The position numbers and the translations under genes are program-made. Under the pieces are notes generated by a model. The model did not search any database. It was not told the origin of the DNA and saw only the letters and a list, made by a program, of their open reading frames with translations. A stretch of 64,000 nucleotides of DNA from Polyangium sp. 15x6 (GTDB lineage Bacteria > Myxococcota_A > Polyangia > Polyangiales > Polyangiaceae), in assembly GCF_029960785.1 (NCBI RefSeq), contig NZ_JASBQE010000056.1:1-64000 (forward strand). Direction: 5' to 3'. Shown piece by piece: positions 33,013 to 41,536 of this stretch; the first letter of the stretch is position 1, and each line of letters opens with the position of its first letter.

Positions 33013-36000
33013 TCAAGGGTGCGCCGCTCGGCGGTCGTTCGCCTCGGCGACGCGGCGCTGGCAGCTCGCGAGCTGCTCGGCGGCGACGTCCTCGGACACG
33101 CCGAGCAGCTCCTTTCGTAGCTCGATGGGCGGGCAGTAGCGGGTGGCCGTCCAGAGCGCCGGGTCATCCAGGCTGGTGAAGCGCTGGAGGCGGGGCCATA
33201 CGGTGGCCCAGGACTTCATCTTGCCGGTGGCTGGGTCGATCCCGCTATGCGAGGCGGTGACGATACGCGTGCCGTCCGGGCTCCACGCCGCCGAATGGGC
33301 CTCGAACTCGGGGATGCGGAGGATCGCCGGCTCGCCCGTGCCATCCGCGTTCCACACGCGCACGGTCTTGTCATCCGAGAAGGTGACGATCTGGGCGCCA
33401 TCGGGGCTGAACGTCCCCACTCCCCTTGCTCCGCCACCAACGGGTGCGCCGTGCCCCTCGAGCCGCAGGGGCTTGCCCGTCCCATCGGCGTTCCAGACCC
33501 AGGCGGTCTTGTCCCAGGAAGCGGTGACGATGCGTGTGCCGTCGGGGCTAAACGCCGCCGAAGAGACGCCATCCTGGTGCCCCTCGAGCCGCAGGGGCTT
33601 GCCCGTCCCATCGGCGTTCCACACCCGGGCGGTCTTGTCTGCCGAAGCGGTGACGATGCGCGTGCCATCGGGGCTAAACGCCGCCGAATAGACGCGATCC
33701 TGGTGCCCCTCGAGCCGCAGGGGCTTGCCCGTCCCATCGGCGTTCCACACCCGGGCGGTCTTGTCCCAGGAAGCCGTGACGATGCGCCTGCCGTCGGGGC
33801 TAAACGCCGCCGAAGCGACGCGATCCTCGTGCCCCTCGAGCAGCAGGGGCTTGCCCGTCCCATCGGCGTTCCACACCCGGGCGGTCTTGTCCCAGGAAGC
33901 GGTGACGATGCGCCTGCCGTCGGAGCTCCACGCCGCCGAAGAGACGCGATCCTGGTGCCCCTCGAGCCGCAGGGGCTTGCTCGTGTCATCGGCGTTCCAC
34001 ACCCGGGCGGTCTTGTCCCCTGAAGCCGTGACGATGCGCGTGCCGTCGGGGCCAAACGCCGCCGAATAGACGCGCTCCTGGTGCCCCTCGAGCAGCAAGG
34101 GCTTGCCCGTCCCATCGGCGTTCCACACCCGGGCGGTCTTGTCCCCTGAAGCCGTGACGATGCGCGTGCCGTCGGGGCTAAACGCCGCCGAATAGACGCG
34201 AGCCTGGTGCCCCTCGAGCCGCAGGGGCTTGCCCGTGCCGTCGGCGTTCCACACCCGGGCGGTCTTGTCCCAGGAAGCGGTGACGATGCGCCTGCCGTCG
34301 GGGCTGAACACCGCCGAATAGACGCGATCCTGGTGCCCCTCGAGCCGCAGGGGCTTGCCCGTCCCATCGGCGTTCCACACCCGGGCGGTCTTGTCCCAGG
34401 AAGCGGTGACGATGCGCGTGCCGTCGGGGCCAAACGCCGCCGCATGGACGCTCGCCTGGTGCCCCTCGAGCCGCAGAGGCTCGCCCGTGCCATCGGCGTT
34501 CCACACCCGGGCGGTCTTGTCTGCCGAAGCGGTGACGATGCGCGTGCCGTCGGGGCTCCACGCCGCCGAATAGACGCGATCCTGGTGCCCCTCGAGCCGC
34601 AGGGGCTTGCCCGTCCCATCGGCGTTCCACACCCGGGCGGTCTTGTCCAAAGAAGCCGTGACGATGCGCGTGCCGTCGGGGCTGAATGCCGCTGAATAGA
34701 CGACATCCTGGTGCCCCTCGAGCCGCAGGGGCTTGCCCGTCCCATCGGCGTTCCAGACCCAGGCGGTCTTGTCCCCTGAAACGGTGACGATGCGCGTGCC
34801 GTCGGGGCTGAATGCCGCCGAATAGACGACATCCTGGTGGGAGAGAACCACGCGCGCGATTCCCTGATGCTTGGCCCAGAGGGCCAGCTCGCGCCACCGC
34901 GGCGGAAGCTCGCCCGCAGGCTCCATCTCGCGTAGGAGGGCGAGGACCAGGGTCGGGTCGGACTGATGCTCGCGGGCGCTCGCCATACGGCTGGCATTAC
35001 GCGCCTCGGCCGCCCGCTTGTCCGCCTGGGCGGCGCTCTTCCGGGCGTCGTCGGCGCTCTTCTGCGCCTCCGCGGCGCTCTCTTGGGCCTCTACGGCCTT
35101 GTCATCGGCCCGCCTCGCCTGGCTTTTGGCCTGCACGCCGAGGAGCGAGACCACGAATGCAAAGAACGCGAGAAACGCAATGACCCCGCCGGTCACCTGG
35201 CGGCGCCGCCGCCGCGACAGCGATGCGAGCCGAACGACAGCTTCGAGATACCCCCGATCCCGCTTCCCGAGCCCGAGCGTCCCCTCCGCGTCGCCTTCGG
35301 CCCTCTTCCGCGCGAGCCATTGCTCCGCCTTGCTCGCCGCCTCGTCGCGCCACAAAAACCCCTCCGCCTTGCCGTTCTTCTCCCATTGCGAAGCCGCGCT
35401 CCGCAGCTCGACCAGGAACTCCGCGTCCTTCTCGTTCTCGTCGAGCCATTGCTCGAGCTTCGCCCACCGCTCGATGAGCGATTCATGCGTCAGCTCGACG
35501 GTCTTGCCCTCGCGCTCGCCGCCCGCCTCGATGGAGAGCAGCCGCGCATCCGCCAGATGGTGCACCACCTGCTCGGCCATGGACGCCTCCTCCGAGAGCA
35601 CGCAGAGCTCCTCCAAGCGCACCACCGCGCGCGTCCGCTCCGGCGTCACCAGGCGCAAGAAGATGGCCCGCGCGAGCCGCTGCTCGGACACGCTCATCCC
35701 CGAGAGCACCGCGTCCGCGTGCGCCGAGAGCGCGCCCGAGGCGCCGCCCAGCGCGCGGTACGCCTTCCGCGTCAAGAGCCGCTCTTCGCGGTCGCGCGCC
35801 TCCCATAACTTCGTCGCCGTGAACTGCAAGAGCGGCAGTGGGCTCTTCATCCCCCCGAGATCGCCGAGCATCTCGTCGCAGAGCCCCTCGTCCTCGAACC
35901 GATAACGCGCCGCCGTGAGCGGCCTTTGGAGCGCGCTCCGCATCCCCTCGGCCGTCATGGGCGGCAGGAACACGAGCCCCCGGGTCATCGCCGAGAGAAA

Positions 36001-37626
36001 CCGCCGGTCCTCCGACACGCGATCGAGAAAATCCGCGCGGATGGTCACGATCACCCGCAGCGGCGACGACGCGTCGTCGGCCACGCCCTCGAGGCACGCG
36101 CAAAACGCGGCCCGCTCCGACGCCTCGCTCCCCAGCGTATACAGCTCCTCGAGCTGATCCACGACGAGCAGAATGCGGTGCTCGCCGCCGCGCTTTCTGC
36201 ATCGCGCGCGCAGCCTCTCGCCGAGCGCTCCCGGCTGGGCCCGCAAGAGCTCGGCGATCGCCGCCGGATTGGCTCCGCCTTCGGCCGCGTTGCCCGAGCT
36301 GTCCACGAAAAACGCGAGCACGTCGGCGAGCGCGGCGAGAGGACGCCGCCCCGGGCGAAGGACGAACGCCTCCATCTCGCGGCCCGCGCGCCGGAGCGCC
36401 GGGATGACGCCCGCTCGCACGAACGAGGATTTCCCCGCGCCCGAAGCGCCCGCGATCGCGACGAGCTGCTGATGGCGGAGCTTGCCGAGCACCGCGGCGA
36501 TATCGTCGTCACGCCCGAAGAACCGCGCCGCGTCCGATTCTTGAAATGCGGACAGGCCCGCGAAGGGGCTCTCGTCCTCGGCGAGCGCCGCGGGCTTCTT
36601 CGTCTCTGCGCCGAGCCGCTCGAGCAGCCCCACGAGCTCCTTCGCCGAGCCGATTCGCTCGCTCTTGCGCTTCTTCAAGCACCGATCGATCACCTCCGCG
36701 AGCGCATGGCCCGCGCCGAGCTTGTCACGGGCGCTCGGCATGGGCGTATCGAGATTGGAAACCCCCACGAGATCCGGTAGGTCGAGCGGCGCGAGCGGAT
36801 GCGCGCCGGTCGCGAGCTCGAACAGGACGAGCCCCGCGGCCCAGATATCGCTGCGCCCGTCGAGCGGCTCGCCGAGCCATTGCTCCGGCGACATGTACGG
36901 CATCGTCCCCACGAGCGCGCCATCCTGCGTCAGCTCGGTCAATTGGGGCTTCGAGCCGACCGCGGCGGGCCATGTTTGCATGAGGTCGAGGGAGACTTGC
37001 TTGGCGATGCCGAAGTCGACCACCTTCACCTGGCCGCCGTCGGCCAGCAGGATATTTTCGGGCTTCAGATCCCGGTGGACGATGCCCATGGCGTGCGCGC
37101 AGGCGAGGGCGCGCGCGACGGGGAGCATCAGCTCCACGACCACGGCCGTGGTGTCATGCCCCCTCTCCGTCATTGCCTCGCGCAGCGTGCGACCCTCGAT
37201 ATACTCGAGGACCATGTACGGAGAGCCCTGCGCGTCGTCGACATCGTAGATGACGACGATATTCTCGTGCTTGCATTGCGCCGTCGCGCGCGCCTCGGCG
37301 AGGAAACGTGTTGCCGCTTGCCCCGTATGCTCGAGCAGGAACTTGATGGCGACGAGCCGGCCCAGGCGAACGTCACGGGCCAGAAAGACCATCCCCATCC
37401 CGCCCGCGCCGAGCTTGCGAATGAGCTCGTAATGTTTCAGGACCGTGCCAGGCTGCAAGTGGAGATGGGCGCCGGAGGCTCCCTCGGGCATCGCCCAATC
37501 GCGTGGAGCGACGGCAGGCGTGACGCTCGACGACGCGGCGAGCGTGTCCATCAGCGCATCCGCGGGCTCATGAGGTGTGGAGGCGCCTGCTCGAGCGGCG
37601 GAGGATGAATCGTCGGAAGGGGCCAT
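33013..37626 (-). CDS. Ser/Thr kinase - STAND NTPase - WD40 signalling protein
   Basis: 1537 residues from the ATG at 37626. Residues ~60-330: active-looking kinase (GAGGMGMVF, AIKF lysine, HRDLKPENILL, VDFGIAKQ). Residues ~350-700: nSTAND/Novel-STAND NTPase beginning FAGLSAFQESDAARFFGRDD, with Walker A GASGAGKSS and Walker B RILLVVDQLEEL. Around residue 880 a single membrane helix (GGVIAFLAFFAFVVSLLG), then an Ala/Glu/Lys coiled coil (ADDKAVEAQESAAEAQKSAD). Residues ~960-1480: about 13 WD40 repeats of 42 residues. This kinase-STAND-WD40 order is common in myxobacteria and cyanobacteria; such proteins oligomerise on a signal. It is divergent from the RiPP operon, so a regulatory link is possible but unproven. 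Confidence 0.93.
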   Translation of the reverse strand: MAPSDDSSSAARAGASTPHEPADALMDTLAASSSVTPAVAPRDWAMPEGASGAHLHLQPGTVLKHYELIRKLGAGGMGMVFLARDVRLGRLVAIKFLLEHTGQAATRFLAEARATAQCKHENIVVIYDVDDAQGSPYMVLEYIEGRTLREAMTERGHDTTAVVVELMLPVARALACAHAMGIVHRDLKPENILLADGGQVKVVDFGIAKQVSLDLMQTWPAAVGSKPQLTELTQDGALVGTMPYMSPEQWLGEPLDGRSDIWAAGLVLFELATGAHPLAPLDLPDLVGVSNLDTPMPSARDKLGAGHALAEVIDRCLKKRKSERIGSAKELVGLLERLGAETKKPAALAEDESPFAGLSAFQESDAARFFGRDDDIAAVLGKLRHQQLVAIAGASGAGKSSFVRAGVIPALRRAGREMEAFVLRPGRRPLAALADVLAFFVDSSGNAAEGGANPAAIAELLRAQPGALGERLRARCRKRGGEHRILLVVDQLEELYTLGSEASERAAFCACLEGVADDASSPLRVIVTIRADFLDRVSEDRRFLSAMTRGLVFLPPMTAEGMRSALQRPLTAARYRFEDEGLCDEMLGDLGGMKSPLPLLQFTATKLWEARDREERLLTRKAYRALGGASGALSAHADAVLSGMSVSEQRLARAIFLRLVTPERTRAVVRLEELCVLSEEASMAEQVVHHLADARLLSIEAGGEREGKTVELTHESLIERWAKLEQWLDENEKDAEFLVELRSAASQWEKNGKAEGFLWRDEAASKAEQWLARKRAEGDAEGTLGLGKRDRGYLEAVVRLASLSRRRRRQVTGGVIAFLAFFAFVVSLLGVQAKSQARRADDKAVEAQESAAEAQKSADDARKSAAQADKRAAEARNASRMASAREHQSDPTLVLALLREMEPAGELPPRWRELALWAKHQGIARVVLSHQDVVYSAAFSPDGTRIVTVSGDKTAWVWNADGTGKPLRLEGHQDVVYSAAFSPDGTRIVTASLDKTARVWNADGTGKPLRLEGHQDRVYSAAWSPDGTRIVTASADKTARVWNADGTGEPLRLEGHQASVHAAAFGPDGTRIVTASWDKTARVWNADGTGKPLRLEGHQDRVYSAVFSPDGRRIVTASWDKTARVWNADGTGKPLRLEGHQARVYSAAFSPDGTRIVTASGDKTARVWNADGTGKPLLLEGHQERVYSAAFGPDGTRIVTASGDKTARVWNADDTSKPLRLEGHQDRVSSAAWSSDGRRIVTASWDKTARVWNADGTGKPLLLEGHEDRVASAAFSPDGRRIVTASWDKTARVWNADGTGKPLRLEGHQDRVYSAAFSPDGTRIVTASADKTARVWNADGTGKPLRLEGHQDGVSSAAFSPDGTRIVTASWDKTAWVWNADGTGKPLRLEGHGAPVGGGARGVGTFSPDGAQIVTFSDDKTVRVWNADGTGEPAILRIPEFEAHSAAWSPDGTRIVTASHSGIDPATGKMKSWATVWPRLQRFTSLDDPALWTATRYCPPIELRKELLGVSEDVAAEQLASCQRRVAEANDRRAAHP
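33300..34830 (-). repeat. Tandem 126-bp WD40 repeats, nearly identical
   Basis: Twelve units of 42 codons, each carrying EGHQDRVYSAAFSPDGTRIV and TASWDKTARVWNADGTGKPL, with only a few variable positions (W/A/G before DK, D/A/E/G after Q). Identity between many units is above 90% at DNA level. A degenerate 13th blade lies toward the C-terminus. Such homogeneity suggests recent expansion or gene conversion. Confidence 0.93.
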
Positions 37627-38196
37627 GACGGTGCGCCTTATACAGGAGTGGACGTGGGGCACATGTTCTTCCGACAGCGCTTCCGTGTCAAAGGGCAACC
37701 CTCGCGCAGCCGCTCGGGTCCTTCCCCTCGGGACAAGCTGCTGCCGCTGCTGCGTCTGGTCTGGGTAGAATCGCGCAAACATCCCCCCTCGACCACGACA
37801 GCAGCATCACGAAGCACGCGAGCTTGCGCGTCGCATTTCGGATCTGGATCGCACCGAAGCTCGCCCTATTCCTCCCGCGGGGCCGAGAGACAGACCGGAA
37901 GCCAAGCCGGAGAAGCGGAGCCGAAGAGGCGGGCGATTCAGATTTCCGCGATTGTGGGGGACTGGTGACACATGGGCGGGTTCGCCCCACGATGCTTGAC
38001 GGGTCCCGGGTCGAGACCCATCAGCATCGTGGTTGAGGTTGCCAGCTCGGAGTGCAAACCCACGGAGACGTCCATGGGCGGTCATTCGATCACGTATCGA
38101 ACGCCGATCGATGGATTCGCCGGCTTCCCGACGAGCCGTGGCGGCTACCGGCAAGAGAAACCGACCTTCGTGACGTTGCAACGGAGAGGGAAAACC
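37627..38196. other. Divergent regulatory region between the kinase gene and the RiPP operon
   Basis: 570 bp with no supported gene. It must hold promoters in both directions. The strongest structure is the hairpin at 37987-38032. TTGACG (37995-38000) sits inside it and could be a -35 box, but no good -10 is seen at the right distance. Confidence 0.6.
37987..38032. promoter_or_regulatory. Long hairpin ~165 bp upstream of the RiPP operon
   Basis: CCACGATGC pairs with GCATCGTGG, continued by TGACGGGTC with GACCCATCA (one mismatch, one bulged T), closing a 9-nt loop CCGGGTCGA. No T run follows, so it is more likely an operator, an mRNA leader structure or an attenuator than a classical terminator. 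Confidence 0.5.
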
Positions 38197-38631
38197 ATGG
38201 CCAGCGAAAAGACGAACACCCGAGAGCCCAAGGAGAACGAAGCGCTCGTACGGCGGTACATCGAGGCCATATGCAGGGGCGACCACGCTACCATCGGTGA
38301 GCTGCTCTCGGAGGACATCGCGCACGACTTCAGCCGCGATGGGATACACCTCGACCTTGGGCGGAATAACGCCGTCGCGTGGGCGAAGCGCGCCGGACGC
38401 GTGGACGTCGAGGTGCTCGATCTCTTCGCGAGCGACGACAAGGTGGTGGGGCGCTACCGCTTCCGGATACCGGGGGACGTGGTGCTGGGAGGGAAAAAAG
38501 GGGTCTCCGCCGCAATGACCGGGATCATGATTGCGCGCATCCAGGCCGGCAAGATCGTCGAGGTATGGCACGAGCAAGACACGCTCGGCATGCTCCTCGC
38601 GCTCGGCCTCGCGATCGTCCCCATGGCTTGA
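38197..38631 (+). CDS. SnoaL/NTF2-like protein at the head of the RiPP operon
   Basis: 144 residues; the ATG at 38197 has GGAGAGG 7 bases upstream. The N-terminal half NEALVRRYIEAICRGDHATI plus LLSEDIAHDFSRDGIHLDLG and the strand pair VVGRYRFRIPG ... GVSAAMTGIMIARIQAGKIVE and VWHEQDTLGML are the cone-shaped SnoaL/NTF2 fold (ester cyclase-like). It lacks a signal peptide. Members range from polyketide cyclases to binding proteins; which role it has in peptide modification is open. It lies 93 bp before the precursor gene on the same strand and is probably cotranscribed. Confidence 0.82.
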   Translation: MASEKTNTREPKENEALVRRYIEAICRGDHATIGELLSEDIAHDFSRDGIHLDLGRNNAVAWAKRAGRVDVEVLDLFASDDKVVGRYRFRIPGDVVLGGKKGVSAAMTGIMIARIQAGKIVEVWHEQDTLGMLLALGLAIVPMA

Positions 38632-38651
38632 CGTGCATCGGCACGCGCTTG

Positions 38652-38689
38652 TGCGGTCCGGCCCGGACGTGGCGACGGGCCAGACCGCA
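38652..38689 (+). promoter_or_regulatory. Hairpin in front of the precursor gene
   Basis: TGCGGTC/GACCGCA and GGCCCG/CGGGCC form a two-part stem around a 10-nt loop, 36 bp before the precursor ATG. There is no T run. In an operon this could protect or delimit a separate precursor mRNA. Confidence 0.45.
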
Positions 38690-38724
38690 TCCTGGAAAAA
38701 CGCCACACGGAGGGGAAGCAGATC

Positions 38725-39099
38725 ATGAATATCAAAGAGCAATCGCAGTTGCACGAAGATCCTCGCAAGATCATCGGCCAGGTCTCGGCCAAGGCCATGG
38801 TCGACGAGGAGTTCAAGAACCGCCTGATGATGGAGCCGGAGCCCGTCCTCGCCGAGCACGGCCTCGATATCCCGGCGGGCATGAAGATCGAGATCATGAA
38901 GGCGTTCGAGGACGTCCCGGCCGAGCGCAGCCCGAACACGCTGTACCTCGTCATCCCGGAGGTGGAGGCGATGTCGCACGAGGAGCTCTCCACGGCGATG
39001 CTCGCCGCGGCGAGCTGCCAGACCACGGCCAGCACCGCGTGCACGACCCCGTCGTGCGTCTCCAGCGCTTCTTCGGCTTCGTCGAATAGCTGCAGTTAG
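38725..39099 (+). CDS. RiPP precursor peptide with NHLP (nitrile-hydratase-like) leader
   Basis: 124 residues; ATG at 38725 after GGAGGGG. Residues ~15-95 are a nitrile-hydratase-alpha-like leader: AMVDEEFKNRLMMEPEPVLA then EHGLDIPAGMKIEIM, NTLYLVIPEVEAMSHEELS and the AMLAAA end. The predicted core is residues 97-124: of 28 residues, 4 are Cys (98, 106, 111, 123), 11 Ser and 5 Thr, so 20 of 28 can become azol(in)e, dehydro-amino acid or thioether. The exact cleavage site is unknown; it probably lies after the Ala-Ala-Ala. The following genes encode enzymes that act on exactly such residues. The length and Cys/Ser/Thr density exclude a genuine nitrile hydratase subunit. Confidence 0.93.
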   Translation: MNIKEQSQLHEDPRKIIGQVSAKAMVDEEFKNRLMMEPEPVLAEHGLDIPAGMKIEIMKAFEDVPAERSPNTLYLVIPEVEAMSHEELSTAMLAAASCQTTASTACTTPSCVSSASSASSNSCS

Positions 39100-39112
39100 A
39101 ATATCGTGCACA

Positions 39113-39133
39113 CGGCGCGCGACCTGCGCGCCG
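39113..39133 (+). promoter_or_regulatory. GC-rich hairpin between precursor and modification genes
   Basis: CGGCGCGC pairs with GCGCGCCG around the loop GACCT, 14 bp after the precursor stop. No T run is present. Such a hairpin after a precursor gene can protect the short mRNA and lower expression of the downstream enzymes, giving excess substrate peptide (inference). Confidence 0.5.
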
Positions 39134-39274
39134 CGGGGCCATCGCCCGGGGCAGTTCGGCGCCGTGGGCACGACATTACGCTGCGGTGTGCGCGCGCTCG
39201 GCGCGCTCGCGCGAAAGCAGCGCTCTGCCGCGACCCCGGAGGACAGGGCCACGAAGATCAGGATCGGTGTCGTC

Positions 39275-41524
39275 ATGCTGCAAATGCCCAAGCTGAAGAG
39301 CCACCTCCACGCCGAGATCCTCGGTGATCGCGTCCTGTTCATCGGCGAGGGTCGGTATTTCGTGGTATCGGGGCAGGTCTACGCGCGTGTCGTACCCATG
39401 CTCGACGGCCGGCGCTCGACGGACGAGATCATCGAGCTCTTGCTGGGCGATATTTCGCCGGCCGAGATCTACCACGCGCTCCTGGTCCTCGCGCAGAACG
39501 GCCATATCGAAGAGGCGTGCCACGCCCTTCCGGAGGGCGCCGCGGCCTTCTGGAATACGCTGGGCCTCGACACGCTGGCCGCGGCCGAGCACCTCGCCGC
39601 GAAAACCGTGTGCGTGATGGCCTGCGGAGACGTCCCGGAGGCCGACCTGCGCGCCCGGCTGGGTGTGCTCGGCGTCCGGGAGGCGCACGAGGAGGAAGCC
39701 CACCTCGCCGTGGTGCTGGTCGACGATTACCTGCAAAATGGCCTGGAGGAGATCAACCGGCGCGCCCTCGCGACCCGCAAGCCGTGGCTCCTCGCCAAAC
39801 CGAACGGCATTTTCTCCTGGGTCGGACCGATCTTTCGGCCCGGCCACACGGGCTGCTGGGCCTGCCTCGCGCAGCGACTTCGGGCCAACCGTGACGTCGA
39901 GGAGTTCGCCAGGCGGGCCCGGGAACGGGCAGCGCCCTATCCAACGCGCGGAGCCTTGCCCTCGACCCTCGACGTGGGGCTCGGCCTCGTCGCGACCGAG
40001 ATCGCGAAATGGCTCGTCCTCGGCGGAAGCCCTGCGCTCGACGGCCAGCTCGTGACGTTCGACGCCATGTCGCTCCAGACGCAGCGCCACGTCCTCGTCC
40101 GCCGCCCCCAGTGCCCGGCGTGCGGCGCCCCCGAGCGCCGCGCCGTCGAGGCCCCCGAAGGCCTGCACCTGCGCAGCGTCCCCAAGACCTTCGTCGCCGA
40201 CGGCGGCCACCGCGCCGTATCGCCCGAGGAGACGCTGCGAAAGTACGAGCACCACATCAGCCCGATCACGGGCATCGCGAAATCGCTCGCGCGCATCACG
40301 GATCAGGACGGCTCGCCGCTGCACGTCTACATCGCCGGCAACAACCTGGCTGCGTACCACGATTCGTTCCAGCGGCTGCGCCGCAACTTGCGGAGCGCCT
40401 GCTGCGGCAAGGGGACCACCGACGCGCAGGCACGCGCAAGCGGCCTGTGCGAGGCCATCGAGCGCTATTCCGGCGTCTTTCGCGGCGAGGAGATCATGCG
40501 CCGGGCCACGGCCCGCGCCCTCGGCGAGCAGGCCATCGATCCCACGAGCTGCACGCTCTACAGCGAGGCACAGTACCGCGATCGCGCGCTGTGGAACGCG
40601 CGCGACCGGCGCCTCGACACGATCCCGCTGCCCTTCGACCCGGGCGCGGAGCTCGACTGGACGCCGCTGTGGTCGCTCACGCGGCGGGAGACACGCTACC
40701 TGCCGACGAGCTATTGCTATTACAGCTACCCGTCCTCGCCCGAGCGTTTCTTCTGCTTCGCGGACTCCAATGGATGCGCCGCCGGCAACACCGTCGAGGA
40801 GGCCATCTTGCAAGGGTTCATGGAGCTCTGCGAGCGGGACAGCGTGGCCGCGTGGTGGTATAACCGCGTGCGCCGCCCGGCGGTCGATCTCGACAGCTTC
40901 GCCGAGCCCTTCATCCAGCGGATGAAGGACCATTACCAGAGCCTCGGGCGCGAGCTCTGGGTCCTCGATTTGACGGGCGATCTCGGTGTCCCGGCGTTCG
41001 TCGCCGTCTCGCGGCGCCTCGGCTGCGCCGTCGAGGACATCGTCTTCGCGCCAGCTGCCCATTTCGACGCCAGGCTGGGCGTCCTGCGGGCGCTGACCGA
41101 GCTGAATCAGATGATCCCCGGCGTCTCGCGCGGAAAGCCCGACGGCACCGGCTACGCCTACGATGATCCGGAAGCCATCCACTGGTGGCGTACCGCGCGT
41201 ATCGCCGATCAGCCACACCTGTCGCCGGACGAGGGCGCCCCGCCCCTGCGGCAGAGCGATTACCCGTCGTTCCACACGGACGACATCCGCGACGACGTCC
41301 TGCGCTGCCAATCGATCGTCGAGCGCATCGGCCTCGAAATGCTCGTCCTCGACCAGACGAGGCCGGACATCGGGCTGCCCGTCGTCAAGGTCGTCGTGCC
41401 TGGCCTGCGCCATTTCTGGGCCCGCTTCGCGCCCGGCCGCCTCTTCGACGTCCCCGTGCGAATGGGGTGGCTACCCCGACCGCTCGCCGAGAGCGAGCTC
41501 AATCCGGTGGCGATCTTCATCTAG
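39275..41524 (+). CDS. Fused leader-binding (E1-like) and YcaO cyclodehydratase
   Basis: 749 residues from the ATG at 39275; the frame is open 37 codons further upstream. Residues ~1-300 are the C-protein-like part: a winged-helix leader-binding segment (SGQVYARVVPMLDGRRSTDE) and an E1-like region with two CxxC zinc pairs (C194/C197 in GCWAC, C280/C283 in CPAC). Residues ~310-749 are YcaO: LCEAIERYSG and FMELCERDSVAAWW carry the ATP/Mg-binding Glu residues. It uses ATP to turn Cys/Ser/Thr of the core into azolines. The C-terminus reads LNPVAIFI rather than the proline-rich PxPxP of many fused cyclodehydratases. It is 12 bp ahead of the SagB gene. Confidence 0.95.
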   Translation: MLQMPKLKSHLHAEILGDRVLFIGEGRYFVVSGQVYARVVPMLDGRRSTDEIIELLLGDISPAEIYHALLVLAQNGHIEEACHALPEGAAAFWNTLGLDTLAAAEHLAAKTVCVMACGDVPEADLRARLGVLGVREAHEEEAHLAVVLVDDYLQNGLEEINRRALATRKPWLLAKPNGIFSWVGPIFRPGHTGCWACLAQRLRANRDVEEFARRARERAAPYPTRGALPSTLDVGLGLVATEIAKWLVLGGSPALDGQLVTFDAMSLQTQRHVLVRRPQCPACGAPERRAVEAPEGLHLRSVPKTFVADGGHRAVSPEETLRKYEHHISPITGIAKSLARITDQDGSPLHVYIAGNNLAAYHDSFQRLRRNLRSACCGKGTTDAQARASGLCEAIERYSGVFRGEEIMRRATARALGEQAIDPTSCTLYSEAQYRDRALWNARDRRLDTIPLPFDPGAELDWTPLWSLTRRETRYLPTSYCYYSYPSSPERFFCFADSNGCAAGNTVEEAILQGFMELCERDSVAAWWYNRVRRPAVDLDSFAEPFIQRMKDHYQSLGRELWVLDLTGDLGVPAFVAVSRRLGCAVEDIVFAPAAHFDARLGVLRALTELNQMIPGVSRGKPDGTGYAYDDPEAIHWWRTARIADQPHLSPDEGAPPLRQSDYPSFHTDDIRDDVLRCQSIVERIGLEMLVLDQTRPDIGLPVVKVVVPGLRHFWARFAPGRLFDVPVRMGWLPRPLAESELNPVAIFI

Positions 41525-41536
41525 GGAGGCCCGACG

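Noticed and set aside
33300..34830. Regular 126-bp DNA repeats as a non-coding satellite
   Set aside because: The period equals one WD40 blade of 42 codons and the reading frame is continuous within a large protein.
38725..39099. Nitrile hydratase alpha subunit fragment
   Set aside because: The metal-binding CxLCSC motif is missing, the protein ends in a Cys/Ser/Thr-rich tail, and RiPP enzymes follow; a leader peptide explains it better.
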